Positions 21,476 through 33,689 of a stretch of 64,000 bases of DNA are shown here, piece after piece (the stretch's first letter is position 1; each line of letters begins with the position of its first letter). The DNA lies in contig NC_091256.1 of the NCBI RefSeq assembly GCF_042477335.2, forward strand, positions 33,944,001 to 34,008,000. Reading direction: 5' to 3'. The translations under genes were made by a program, and so were the position numbers. The DNA comes from Ovis canadensis. Taxonomy: Eukaryota > Chordata > Mammalia > Artiodactyla > Bovidae. The notes beneath the pieces were generated by a model. The model made no database searches and had not been told where the DNA came from. It saw only the letters and a program-made list of their open reading frames with translations.

Positions 21476-24043
21476 TTATTAGACATGATTCAAAGCAAAA
21501 TGGTTATTATGGATGTGGGGGCTTGCCCTCGTCCTGCAGGACTGGTCGGGGACAGACAGACAACTAGGACACGTAGGACAGGAGAAAGGAGGATGAGACC
21601 CACTGAAAAGGGGATCTAGGCAAGAACACAATAGTGCGAGGCCACGCCCAACTTAGACTTTGGGCTCACTTGGAAAATGCTTTTCCAGTGAGATGATCCA
21701 ACTCAGAGAGGTGAGAGTTGAAGAGATTTGTTTGGAAAACAGCTGCTTTTGGCAGGCCCCTGAACACTGACTTCATTTCTCTCACTGTGATAAGGGGAAA
21801 AAAAACTACGTTAGAAAAATAAATGCCTGACCCAGAAAACAAGGACCAAATAAAAGGGGGAAAGTCCAGCAAAAACAGCAGCCTTATGTGGAGTAGAGAA
21901 AGAAAAGGAGCAACTTTAAGAATTTGATTAAACCATGAAACCATGAACAATTCAACTGAGCCTTCTGAGAGAAGAGCAGGAAGAGAGGCGGGAAAACCCT
22001 GGAGGCCCCTGCCATACTTCAGAACAGAAGACAGATCAGTCAAGGGCTATGGGAGGATGGACAGTCGCTGGAGGGTCAGAAAACAGGAGCAGGGGCAACA
22101 GGAAGAGCTTCCAACATCCAGACAGCTTCAGCTAAGAAATCTATGGAGACCCTCAGGCTGAAGCCAACATGGGATCAAGGGAGAAGCTTCCTTAGGAAGC
22201 AAGAGTCACAGGCCTCAGCAGCTCTGGAGACAGAGATGGTGGCAGCAACCCCTGAGACACAGGACTGAGAGCGCAGACAGGGCAGAAATAGGAGCTCGAG
22301 ATGGAAACGGAATCCAGGGGGTTGCTTGGTTCCATTCCCCATTCCTTCCTTCCCCCTCTTTCTCCTTCCCTCTCTTTTTTTCTCTCTCTCTCACACACAA
22401 CCTGGAGCCTCAGAAGTCTTTAAAGCCTACTCTACAAGTAGGCAGGAATATTTGAAACACTGCTTCCTAGAAAAGGATGCAATGTGTTTTTCAGATACAA
22501 AAATCTTGGTAGCATAATTAACCTCCTGTTGTGAGGTCTGCTGGCAGAGCCAAGTCCGCTGGCACATGCTGACCCACCTCTGAGAGAAGCAGAAACCAAG
22601 AAGACTCCAGCTGGCAGTCGCCCTTTCTCCTGACACTGTTGGGTCTTTGCTCTGATCCTTGTAAGTGGTAATGAGGGCCTGGCTTATACTAAGTGCTGAG
22701 TTCTGGGAACTGAAATTTACCTATATTAAGTGCTCTAGCTCTGGGTTAATACTATGTGCTTCTGTCAAGCTTTCTGAACTCTTTAAAAAGTGTGGCAGGA
22801 CATTATTGACTTTGAGGTCAAACAATGAAGTGAAAGCCAAATCCAGAAAGGTGAGTTGAAGCCAGAACCTGACTTAAGGATGTCTGCCCACCAAAGACAA
22901 AGGATCTCACCTTGGATTTTAACAGCCATATGACGGGGTATGATGTAAGAGACAAAACTGAGATCCAGGCACCGTGAGATCAGAGATCCCCTCATAAAGC
23001 TCAATCCTCTGGTAAAAGGTTGAATCAAAACAAAACAATGAAGTAAACACACAAAAACTCACTGCCTTAAAGGAGACAGCATGAAAACTTGCATGTTTCA
23101 CCCTTGGTTTTGGGTAGAGAGAAAAACATCCCCTGTGGAAAGTTGGAACTATCCTGTGGCCTTCATGTGGGAATACAGTCTAAATTCTCACTATAATTAT
23201 CATCCTCAAGCAAAGCTCACCAGTTTCTAATGGCTTCAGGAACCCAAAGAAAAGAAAAGAAAAGTAAATCTTCTGTGGGAAAATGTATTTGCAATCTTCC
23301 TCAAAAAATTCCCTCAAAGACAGTTCCATTGATCATGAGTTCACAATAAAACATCATGAAACTCACAAAACATGAAGAAGCAAACCGTTTCGAGAGAGGC
23401 AGCAAAAATAATGAACAGCAGAATTGAGCATTCAAAAGTTGCAGGTTTTAAGAATATAAGATACAGAAAATAAACTGAGCATATTTTAATATATGGGAAT
23501 AAGGGAAGGTACGAAAAGTAAAAATAAAGATCAAGGCACTGTAAATGAAAAATAGATTACCTGAGATTAAAAGCTCAATAGAAGGCACCCCTATTCCTCC
23601 TAGCCAGAGAGTTATCTTGATGCCATCATTTGACATCACTCTGTAGTCTCTAATGAGCAATTCTTAAGATTTGTGGGGCCTCGGTTTTCATTTAACTAAT
23701 ATACTTACTGAACTAATATACTTACTGTTCTAATCCATTTTAGTCATTGAGGAGATGGGTTTCAAAATTACCAAACACTGGACTCAAGGATTATACCCAA
23801 AGGAAAAAGTGGTTATTGTAGGAGGTGCAGGCCTTGAAAATACCAACATCAGTACTCTCCTGATAACTGTCTAGCCCATCCAGGGAAGCCCCCAGTGAAG
23901 GGCACGTAAAGTTGGGGAGTACTGGGGGGAAATGACTCCTCTGGTCTATGTTTCCTTGAGGAGACCGCCATATTGGCTCTGACGGACACCTTCATCCCCT
24001 CTCCATGGGAGAAGTCACTCCTAGGGTAAGAAGGTCTCCTTTT
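21476..24043. other. Unassigned sequence with a few exon-like short frames
   Basis: No recognised gene. A CT-rich run lies at about 22,330-22,395. Two short open stretches bordered by splice-like dinucleotides (minus strand 23,570-23,645; plus strand 23,745-23,870) are noted, but I cannot assign them. Confidence 0.4.
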
Positions 24044-24059
24044 ATTGGTGGGTTTAGTG

Positions 24060-24244
24060 AAAGTCACTCAGTCGTGTCCAATTCTTTGCGACCCCATGAA
24101 CTATACAGTCCATGGAATACTCCAGGTCAGAATACTGGAGATGGTAGCCTTTCCCTTCTCCAGGGGATCTTCCCAACCCAGGGATCGAACACAGGTCTCC
24201 CACACTGCAGGTGGATTCTTTACCAGCTGAGCCACCAGGGAAGC
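24060..24244 (-). mobile_element. Bov-tA SINE with 16-bp target-site duplication
   Basis: Antisense element from 'aaagtcactcagtcgtgtcc' to 'gagccaccagggaagc'. It is flanked by perfect repeats attggtgggtttagtg at 24,044-24,059 and 24,245-24,260, so both borders are exact. Confidence 0.95.
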
Positions 24245-24261
24245 ATTGGTGGGTTTAGTGG

Positions 24262-25290
24262 AAGGAACAGAAGCCTGGCTCAGCCTCTCCCAGGTTTTAT
24301 CCTTTGAACAATCTGCCCCTCAGAGTGTCCATCCTCTCTGCTCCTGGGCCCACCTCTATGCCTCGCATTATTGAGCTGGGCCCTGAAGAAAATGATGGGT
24401 TTACTGCTGAGATAAGTATTAGGAAGCTATTGGGACATCAAAGGTCCACCTTCCAATTCAGCCTTTATCAAAAAGAGAGCTACAATTTTTATTGCCATCT
24501 GACTATCTTTGCTCCCTTAGCTCTCAGTTAGTTCTAGGCTCATGAGTGGGCATTATTTATTGGTCCCATAAAGTCCCAACAATGTCATCAATCAACTGGT
24601 CAGGAGCTGTAGAGCTGGTTGCCAGCTCCCCTCTTTTCTCTCCTGTAAAATCTCAAGGTGGTTTCTTCAGGTTAAGAATTAGACAGAAAACAGGTGGTCT
24701 GTCCAGATAGTTCCTTCTTCAACCTGATTTCTTGGCTGCTCTTCTATCCAAGGAGTCAACCACTAGTTCTCATTGGCCTGAGTCAAGGACTATCATTTTT
24801 TTTCTATTGTCTTTTGGGCTGATACATTTTTAGAGTTGTCACAGCAGACAAAGAACAAGAGCCCAGATATACTTCATCAAAAGTTACTTCATTCAAAATT
24901 CTCTGGAGATAACTTCTCAGATGTAGACAATAAATACCAGGACACAGACTGTGGAAGACATTCTTCTAAGAAAAAGGAGTCTCTAGATACCATTGCCTCG
25001 GAAACAAATGATGATAAGACCAGTGTTTGTCATAATCATCAGAGGCAGCTATACACAGTGTGATTTATATAAATCACAGTGACTATTGTCTCCACAAAAG
25101 AGCAAGAAGAAGGTAAAAGGTAATAAATATATTCTTTATATCCTGTAAGCATCTGACCAAAAGAAAAAAAATAAATAATAAGCTTACATTCACTCCACTT
25201 TGTTGGAAAAGTAAACCTCTCAGTAAGGAAAATGGGACCATCTAGACAGAACTGCAGGAAAATGGTTAAAAGGCAAATCATCCTGAGTTG
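24262..25290. other. Unassigned sequence with an open frame at 24,834-25,063
   Basis: No recognised repeat. The plus strand carries a 75-codon frame after an acceptor-like pyrimidine tract and AG (24,832-24,833). There is no similarity I can name. Confidence 0.35.

Positions 25291-25334
<44 letters not shown>
25291..25334. repeat. Compound (TA)10(GA)12 microsatellite
   Basis: Pure TA units at 25,291-25,310 followed directly by pure GA units at 25,311-25,334. Confidence 0.97.
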
Positions 25335-25351
25335 TACATATATTCATGTAG

Positions 25352-25562
25352 ATGGGCTTCCCAGGTGGCGCTAGTGATAAAGAACCTGCCTGCCAATGCA
25401 GGAGATGTAAGAGATGCTGGTTCAATCCCTGGGTTGGGAATATTCCCTGGAGAAAGGCATGGCAACCCACTCCAGTATTCTTGCCTGGAGAATCCCGTGG
25501 ACAAAGGAGCCTAGTGAGCTAGAGTCCATGGGGTTTCAAAGAGTCAGACACAGCTGAGCACA
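25352..25562 (+). mobile_element. Bov-tA SINE
   Basis: 'ggcttcccaggtggcgctag' head, body 'ggcatggcaacccactccag', tail 'gagtcagacacagctgagc'. It shares the 'gcaggagatgtaagagatg' insertion subtype with the copy at 17,152. Confidence 0.9.
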
Positions 25563-25827
25563 CAGCACGTGGCATGGCCAGAAACAGCGATGGATCTGTA
25601 TGGATCATAAGTGTGGATAACAGCAATCCATTGTGGGTGATGGCCCAGGATGAGTCTGGCTGCCAGTCTATGGATGGGGAGCAGGCAAGGACTTGTCCAC
25701 TGAGGGACTAACTAATACGACCTTTATTCTTGTCTCTTCAGCCCTTGGACAATCACTATCAACCACCGCCACCAAGTGCCATGTTGAGGAATTTACACAC
25801 AGAATATATTTTCTTCCCAAAGTCCTG

Positions 25828-25945
25828 ACGAGATAGATGATTACCCACTTTACAGATGAAGAAACTGAGGTTTAGTGAATTGCAGTAACTTTCTGGAGGT
25901 CATTCAGCTACTGGAATTAGGATTCTACCTATGGAGTATTGATTT
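25828..25945 (-). mobile_element. MIR SINE fragment
   Basis: 'cagatgaagaaactgaggt' and 'ggtcattcagctactgg' are the antisense MIR core. Confidence 0.65.
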
Positions 25946-26039
25946 ATACTTTTGTTTTGGCACCTAGTCCTAACCAATGGACCACCAGGGCATGCCCTGA
26001 TTTGCACTTTTTGACATGCCTTTTGTGATTATTTCCAAA

Positions 26040-27455
26040 TAACTTTTCACTGTTCGTTTTTTTTTTTTTTCTTTCTTTGGTCAAGCAGAGTAGGTTTGTA
26101 ATCAGAGCCCTAGATTTAGCCTTGTAATTCTCTGTCCCCGACCACTCACTCACTGCAAGGCTGTGGTCCTGACTCTCAGCTTTTGTTTCCTTATCTGAAA
26201 AAAAACAAATACCAAGTATTCCTTCTTGCTAATTATTTCACAAAACATATAATTCTCCAAAGGTATGTGATACACGGCTGCGGTTATCCTCCCACACTTT
26301 CACAGCGCCTGACGACTCACAGATATCAAGAAAGACTTTGGTTTTCATTAAGATTTACCTCAGGAGTCAGTCAGAGTGGCCTCTGCATATTGAAAGAACA
26401 TGGCTGAGAAAAGGACCAGGTCTCTATCTCCTGCTTTTTTTTTTTTTTTCTTCAGTTGAATTTGATTTCGCGAACGTGAAACAGCACATAGTTTTCAGTC
26501 TTCCTTTAATCTTTCTTACTCATCCCCTGTAGCTGACCCAGAACCCCGTCCCTGGGCAGCAAGAGAGGTGAGAGGCTAAGCAAGCTGGCTTGCGTGTACA
26601 GAAGGAGACCTAAGGTAATCTGTGAAGCGCTAGGGGAGATGCTGTGATCTGCGACAGGTGTGTGTACATTGAGTGCTCATTGTTCAAAAAGCCTGGAAAA
26701 CAATTATGTCAGATATAGACAAACGGCAAAGTTAAAGCTTCTGGGAATTAAGCATCACGGTTCCTAAAATCATTTAATAATTATTATTCATTCCAATTCT
26801 GCCTCCAAAGTAGAAAGAGAACCCAGGGAACCAATACCTGGAAAATCTTCTTTCCCTTTCCAGTCTGAAAAGCCACCTTCCCTTGTGCAGTTTCTGATCT
26901 CTGACTTATTCTGTGATACTTGCTGCTGGGAGGGAGGCAGCCAGTTCCTCCCTGCCCCTCCTAAACCCTCAGAGCCCTGCCTACTTTGCTTGTCTCTGGA
27001 TAAAACGAACCCTTAAAGGAAAACAAACCCTATTTGCTTTCAGTGTCTACAGGACTGTCTGTGTGAAATGTTCCCATTAGGCTGTAGCCCTCAGACTTAA
27101 TGAGAAGCTTGGGAAAGCAGCCAATCAGCCGCCTGTTAAAAGCCTCCCTAGCAACGAACTTTGCTGATTACTAGGTTGTCACTGCCCCTAGCAGGTTGGT
27201 TGGGGAAATATAAGGCCAGAAAGGTGATGAGAGAGAGTGGCAAAGAGAGGAAGAGAGAGAGAAAGAACACAGTTTAGAAATCAAAACAAAATTTAAGTAA
27301 ATAAGTTCACAGGGAAGGCATTTAGTTAAAAAATATTTAATAATAAATACATATTTCAGACCTAAATGTGCCATTCATAAATTGTGTAAATGGCAAGCCT
27401 ATCCTAGACAGAGCTGCACAAAATTGCTTTTGGTTTAAAATAAAAGCCAGTGTAA
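26040..27455. other. Unassigned sequence
   Basis: No recognised repeat or gene. Oligo-T runs occur at about 26,058 and 26,437. Confidence 0.45.
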
Positions 27456-27660
27456 AGCAAGTGTTAGCCATTCAGTCGTGCCCAGCTCTTCGCAACCCCA
27501 TGGACTGTAGCCCGCCAGGCTCCTCTGTCCATGGAATTCTCTAGGCAAGAATACTGGACTGGGTAGACCTTCCCTTCTCCAGGGGATTGTCCCAACCCAG
27601 GGATCTAACCCTCATCTCCTGTACTGCAGGCAGATTCTTTACCCTCTGAGGCACCAATGT
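27456..27660 (-). mobile_element. Bov-tA SINE
   Basis: Antisense, 'gccattcagtcgtgcccagc' to 'taccctctgaggcacca'. Imperfect flanking repeats of the type tgtaaagcaa / tgtaaggcaa suggest the insertion borders. Confidence 0.9.
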
Positions 27661-29358
27661 AAGGCAAAGTATTGTTCAAACACAAGTCAAGGAAAAGAGA
27701 GTTCTGTCTGTTAAATTTTAAAGAAAACTCAAACATGAAAAATAATCGAAAAAAATGCACTCATAAACGATAAGGTGAAAGTCAAGGAAAATCTAATAAA
27801 GTAAACAAGGAGCAGGAAAACCTGCAAACAAAGCAAATTTCATTCTGATCTCTGAGTTATCTCTGATCTCTAAGTCTAGAGAAAGAAGGTAGTGGGTGCC
27901 CTGTATTTCGTAGGATCTGAACTAACTTGTTTTCACTCCTCTTCCCTTTCTTCAAACACATTTAGAACTCTCTTCCTCCTAATAATCTCACTAATATAGC
28001 CATCCAAATTTGAACCTTAAACCTGTTTTTTTCTTTTGTGCTTGCAATTTTTCCTTTTTTCATTTTCCTTTTTGTTTAGCTAAAAATATCTGTTCCACCA
28101 TCATTTTTTCCTGTTGGGGATGGACTCCCACTGACTAGATACTGGTATAAGGCTTCCACAATCCCAGTCTCAGCTTAGTCTTCCAGACATTCTTTACTCC
28201 CAGGTGACTTTTAAAATTTCTGACTCCCTCTGTCCAATTCTTCAATGTATCTTACTCCATGAATCCCAGAGAGGTTTTCAAGTCTTAACAGTACATACAT
28301 TCTGTTTTGTTCACATTTAGAATAAATTAGTGGTCTTCTTTTTACCTTTCTATGATCTCAGACATAAAATATAACTGGTATCAATTCCTACACCAGACAG
28401 ATAAAACAAGTAAAAGATCCACAGAACTGGAAGAGACTAAAGGCTTGCTAAGTACAAAATTATCTTTGGTCACACATTCCACCAAAAAAAGTGATGGATT
28501 ATTTGATTCTGATCACTCAACCAGGAGATACAATAGTTCTTTAGTTTATAGGACTTTAAAACACTTCAAGTTAAAATTTAGTATATAGAAAATCTTATTC
28601 CTAAATTTGGGTTGAATCTTTTGAAATCAAGAATCATTTTTCCTTCATATTTTATACCAGGAGGTCCTGGTATAAACCAATATGTATGGATTAATCACAT
28701 TTTTTCTTAGACTAGGGGACAATTGGGTTAATGTCAGTTTATGAGATTTATCTAAGCCAAATATTGACTCTTTAAGTTTATTTAGCTAATTTGAAAGATA
28801 TTAAAATATATGTTTTAGGGAAAGTGATAAATATGTAACTCAAAACATAAATGCTAAGACACTAAGTAGCAATCCTAAAATCACTAGGAGGATTTAAACA
28901 CTCTAAAATCTCTAACAGAAGAATTCAGCAATACCAAAAGCTACCAAAGTAATAATTCTAACATAGAACATGGACCTTAAAGCATTAGCTACATGTGTGC
29001 ATAGTACCTAAAATAATCATTTAAATATAGAATATGAATCTTAAAGCATCATCTATATATTTGTATAGTACCTATCATTATAATTATTTAAAGAAGACTA
29101 CTATACAGCATCAAACATTTCAAAAGGAGATAGATACTCTAGAATTAAGACAGTAGAAATCCATATGGTCAGGGTAAAATATTTGTCTTTAAGCCTCTTC
29201 TTATCTGAATATGAACATAAGTACTAGAAATCACTGCTTCCCAAACAGGAGCTGAACTAAGACCTACCTGATAATAATTCAGTTTATAAAAACAGAACAA
29301 TAGTTATCTACCAATGTTCATGTTGGTCAAGGAGTCAAACTCTTTGCCTACATTGCTT
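27661..29358. other. AT-rich sequence, nothing recognised
   Basis: Long AT-rich stretch without coding signal. An open frame of 78 codons at 28,352-28,588 on the plus strand has no recognisable similarity. Confidence 0.45.
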
Positions 29359-29596
29359 TTACTGCTGCTGCTGCTGCTGCTAAGTCGCTTCAGTCGTGTG
29401 CAACTCTGTGTGACCCCATAGACAGCAGCCCACCAGGCTCCCCCGTCCCTGGGATTCTCCAGGCAAGAACACTAGAGTGGGTTGCCATTTCCTTCTCCAA
29501 TGCATGAAAGTGAAAAGTGAAAGTGAAGTCACTCAGTCATGACCGACTCTTCGCGACCCCATGGACTGTAGCCTACCAGGCTCCTCTGTCCATATA
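29359..29596 (-). mobile_element. BOV-A2 SINE (two BovB-derived units)
   Basis: Antisense. The (CTG)n start 'tgctgctgctgctaagtcg' is followed by two successive tail-type units, each containing 'gactct.cgcgacccca' or 'caactctgtgtgacccc'. They are joined by 'gaaagtgaaaagtgaaagtg'. This is the typical dimeric BOV-A2 layout. Confidence 0.9.
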
Positions 29597-30204
29597 TGCA
29601 GGTAAATATCATATGTCAAAGCAAAGAAAAAATTAGAATTAAAAGCACAAGGTAAGTTTAGCAATTCCAATACTAACCACTGATTTGATCAGCTTCCTTG
29701 CCTTATACTTAGCAATACATATTGTTTTCTAATATCAAATATGTGAATTTTATGATCTTGAACCTCCAGTACATGATGACTGACATAAACAAGGCATATG
29801 ATCTCAAGTTAACTATTATATTTTACAAAAGACGAGGCCCTAACTAGATTCATTAACTCTAGTTTCTTGTCTCTTCCCTTTTATACTTAACACATACTAT
29901 AGGTGTTTTTAAGATGCATCTTCTACTAATAGGAAAATTTAGGCAGAGGTAGAATATAGGACTGCTCCCAGCTGGGAAAATTTACAATGGCAGGAAAGAC
30001 AGGAGGAATACAATAAAAATGCAAAGTCTTACTCTGAGGTCCCCTACTGAGTTACAGGACCCTCTGACTAGTGAGAGAAAACTTTTCAGCACCAAATAAG
30101 AAAAATCTTGAAATTTCTTAAAATCCAGATAAGCAATTAGAATTCAATGATCCTGGATGATCACACAATTCAGACTTGCACTTGATTTCTTTAAAAGAAC
30201 AATA

Positions 30205-30370
30205 ACTAGTCTATACCAAGAACCTATTAAGTGCTAAACACTTAGAATCCCATTGAGTCCTTATTCCCTCCAGATTACAGGTGGGCCCACAGCCAGGGGA
30301 AGTAATTTGCCAGCTGCCCTGTAGAAGAACCATGATTTGGACCTGGTCTGTTCATGCTATAGGACTTCTT
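30205..30370 (-). mobile_element. MIR-like SINE, decayed
   Basis: 'aacctattaagtgctaaac', 'attacaggtgggcccac' and 'tttgccagctgccctgtag' follow the antisense MIR order. Confidence 0.45.
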
Positions 30371-31213
30371 AAAAGGCCCTGAAAATTGCTCTTCTGCAAA
30401 AAGCTTTTAACATATATTTTAAAAATTTATTTTGTGGCACTAAAGAAACATGGTTCCATCTAATAACTTATCTTTTGGATTCCACATTTTTCAATGTATT
30501 GTTCTCTTCTGAGATTTAATTTGATCTTTTGACAGATAATCCAATGAGTTTGGTACCCATTCCTAAGTTCCTCCTAAAGATTTACATGTAAATAGCTTTC
30601 CTTTTCCTCAAATAAGACAGATGCCTATAATAAATAGATACAAATATTTCAGTTTAGAAATAGAGCTAAGTTGACTAGATCATCTTTATTTTTTCTTTCT
30701 GCATTTTACATCACATTCCTTGAATATATTCTTAAGAGACTATCCACATAACCAATGGTTTTTGAGCCTTTGTTCCAAGTGAGCTGGTTTATGGAGCCTA
30801 GTAGTTTTTGAAGACTTGGGAGGGGGCGGGAAGAAAATTAAAATACTGTTTTAAAATTCAAACACAGCCGTGTCACATCTGGATAGACAAAAGGGAGTCA
30901 CTAAGTAAATGAGATAGCTTTGCGTGGCACATCCACATTCTGGCGGAGGACTCGCTCTATGGCCACGGTTCATCACTCTACCTGTCTGCACATTTTGCAT
31001 CCCGTCACTAAAAAAGACCCCTACGTGGCCGGCTGCCATCCAGCTCATAAGGAACTTTGGACTGGAAGTGACGCTTTGGAGAAAGACCTTAGAGTTCGGG
31101 GAACGAAAGACTGATGGAATGAATGGAACCTCACTCCACAGCACCCCCAGGGGCCCCCAAGATAGCACCTGGCAGGACTCTGACCAAACTACAACATCTG
31201 AGGAGGCGTTTAC

Positions 31214-31664
31214 CTGTTTCCGCGTCTTCCTGGGGCCCTGGCGCCGCACAGTAACAGCAGTCCAAGAAGATGGCATAGTTGAGAATATTGAAGAGTAGCC
31301 CGATGACTCCCGCACTGAGAACCAGCAGCGGCCTCTCTGTCTTCTGCGGATCAATATACCTTTTGACAGCTTCCACCAGGATGCTGAACATCAGGGCCAC
31401 AGCGAAAACGGAATTGCCAAATGCGCCCACAACGTCTGCCCGGAGAAAGCCAAATGTGCTCTTCCGGTGCTGCTGTATACTGCTGGCCCTGACGCCAAAA
31501 AGACCAACGACCATGGAGACTAAGTGGGACAGGACAGCAAAAGCATCGGAGGTCAGCGAGAGGGAGTTGCCTATGTGGGAGATCACTAGCTCCATCACGA
31601 AAAGGAGCATGCTCACAATGCACATGAGGACTAAACGGAAACTTCTCCCTGAGTATCGCCCCAT
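31214..31664 (-). CDS. SLC30A10-like first exon (ZnT10/ZnT1-type, TM1-TM4)
   Basis: An intact 150-codon exon starts at MGRYSGRSFRLVL in a good Kozak context (gcgccATGG) and ends ...ETG plus one base at the donor GTAAAC. It aligns along its length with SLC30A10 exon 1. It shares E25, G32-N33, S39-D40, the R-A-(E/D)-V-x-G-A segment before TM3, V-E-A and TM4. Its 'YIDP' and 'PLLVL' region also resembles ZnT1. The donor has the same position in the fold and the same phase (1) as SLC30A10 exon 1. The loop after TM4 is much shorter and lacks the poly-Q. The metal-site positions are changed: 43 is Ala and 47 is His. I found no TM5-TM6 or C-terminal exon between here and SLC30A10. It could be a paralogue that has lost its other exons, a paralogue with exons I missed, or an alternative first exon of SLC30A10. 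Confidence 0.8.
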
Positions 31665-31850
31665 GGCGCTCTGCTGTCCCTCTCCTCTTCCCGGGAAGGC
31701 TGAGCTCTTAGGGGAGCAGAGGTAGAGATCACAGCTCCTGGAGAGCTCTCCCCTACAGCCTTTCAGCGCCTGTCATATTTGAAAATCACTTTTTACAGGC
31801 TGCTATAAAGCCATAAAACGGTTTAAAGGGCAATTAAGCAAGAGATGTCA
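31665..31850 (-). promoter_or_regulatory. Possible 5' UTR/promoter of the SLC30A10-like exon
   Basis: Minus-strand sequence above the ATG is moderately GC-rich. About 145 nt above the ATG it has a TATA-like 'gctttatagc' (around 31,805-31,814). There is no CpG island, unlike SLC30A10. Function is inferred. Confidence 0.3.
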
Positions 31851-32554
31851 CGTGAGCGGGGACTTATGGAAATAGAAGACACCGACTTCCAGATATGAAC
31901 TGGAGGGGCTTCTTTTGCTCCTTTGTGTGTATCATCACAAAAGTCAAGAGCCTCTGTGTCTGAATTATGCACAAACTCGTGGCCTTTCTAGATTCCACAC
32001 TCTGTGTTTGCAACAATCACTGTGGCATTTTACATAAACAATCATATCTTGTCAACCTGGTGTGTGAGTGGCTTTTAATTCTGTATACTGCATGGAACAG
32101 GGAATATTCTAGGGGTCAGTAATCCAGAGATTAGAGCTACAGTAAATGAAAGCCAAAAAAAACACCTAGGGTGATTTTTTTCTTTTGCCTTGTGCACTCA
32201 TCTGGAATAAACAAGCACCCCACTTCCAAACCCTTTCCATAAATAAGACAAGAAAAACATTCTTCATCTTTAGGAAAGATATAATACCTTTAAAGGAGCT
32301 AAAGACATAATCCCAGTCAGTTTTAGGAAGAAAGTCAAATGATAATGTCTTGATTTAACTGATGAGGTAAGAAGACATTTTTGCTTTTAATCTTATCTTC
32401 TGTCATGTATAAGCCTTAAAGGTTTACCAGTTCCCAAATATCTAAAAAATGGTAGCTGCTATTGTTCTGAGTAGACTGCCTACAGTCAGTCCTTTAAGGA
32501 AATACAGATTGAAATGACTATACCCGATCCTAACTGAATTTGAAGTCCCACTGT
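31851..32554. other. Unassigned intergenic sequence
   Basis: AT-rich, no coding sequence or clear repeat recognised. Confidence 0.45.
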
Positions 32555-33025
32555 GATAGCTAGTTTTATGCGTCAATTAGACTGGGTTTGCAGGTGCCCA
32601 GACATTTGGTCAGACATTATTGTGAGTGTTTCCATGAAGGTGTTTTTGGGTGGGACTAACAGCTGAATCAGTAGACTAAGTGAAACCGATTGTCATCCTT
32701 AATGAGGGTGGGCCTCATCCAATCAGTTGAAGGCCTGAACAGAACAAATTGGCTGACTCTCCTGCAAGCAAGGGAAGATTCCTCCAACTGACTGCCTTCA
32801 AACTGGAACATTGGCTTTTTTCCAGCTTTCAGGCTCAGACTGAAAGTTTGGCTCTTCCTGGGTCTAGAGCCTGCGGGCCTTTAGACTAAAACTACACCAT
32901 AGGATCTCCTGGATCTCTGCTTGCTGTGTTGACATTGGGACTTTCTCAGCCTTCATAATGGCAGGAACCAATTCCTTTTAATAAGTCTCTATTTATATGC
33001 ATATCCTACTGGTTCTATTTATCTG
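32555..33025 (+). mobile_element. Old mammalian interspersed repeat, family not named
   Basis: Runs 'tagctagttttatgcgtcaa', 'gggtgggcctcatccaatc', 'gttgaaggcctgaacagaac', 'cttctcagccttcataatgg', to 'tcctactggttctatttatc'. I recognise the order as a repeat found across placental mammals but cannot name the family reliably. Confidence 0.5.
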
Positions 33026-33689
33026 AAGAACTTAAGATCAATACACTGATTTTGACTAAAACATGACTACTTAGATGTAGCCCTAATAATTTCCTTGGCA
33101 TCTCATAAATCATTGCCAATTCAGTTGCTATTCTAACAGTGAGACTTCTAGACAACCAGACTGTGATAATTACTGCAGTCAAGGTGACATTAAGGTTTTT
33201 GGCCCGAAAGAATGATGCTGCAAAGTGAGATGAAGGTAAAACACAGGTGACAGCTCTAGGAATAGCGTGGGAGCAAGAGGTGGAAATGCTGTCATTTGGT
33301 GTATTTATTAGACATCCAAGGTGAAACGCTAAACAGAGAGTTGAATAAGGGAGTCTGGAGTTCAGAGCAGATGGGGACAGGCTGGGAATACATGAATCTG
33401 AGAGTTGACAATACACGGATTTAGAAGTCAAAAGATGCCCAGAGATAACCAAGGAAATGAGAGCAAATACAAACTGAAGATACCAGTAGATAAGAGAGAA
33501 GGACCAGAAAGATTAAAGGGAAGCCAGGACAGCACAGTGTTCAGGACTACTGTACTCAGGAAAGAATGTGTATCAAAGAGGAGAGAACTAGCTGGGTCAA
33601 ATGCTGAGAGGGCAGGAAGCACTGAGGACTGGAAATGATGACTGTATTTAACCTTATAGAGGCCTCTGGTGACCTTAGCTAGAGGGCAA

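Noticed and set aside
23448..23660. Minus-strand frame with DYRVMSNDGIKITLWLGGIG bordered by AG and GT
   Set aside because: It looked like a possible missing exon of the SLC30A10-like gene, but it has no ZnT TM5-TM6 or C-terminal features and no true ATG; left unassigned.
29359..29384. (CTG)n run resembling a coding triplet repeat
   Set aside because: It is the normal start of a BOV-A2 SINE in antisense, repeated at 35,748.
30851..31354. A 167-codon minus-strand frame overlapping the SLC30A10-like exon
   Set aside because: It is in another frame from the conserved ZnT sequence and continues into the presumed intron; no similarity.
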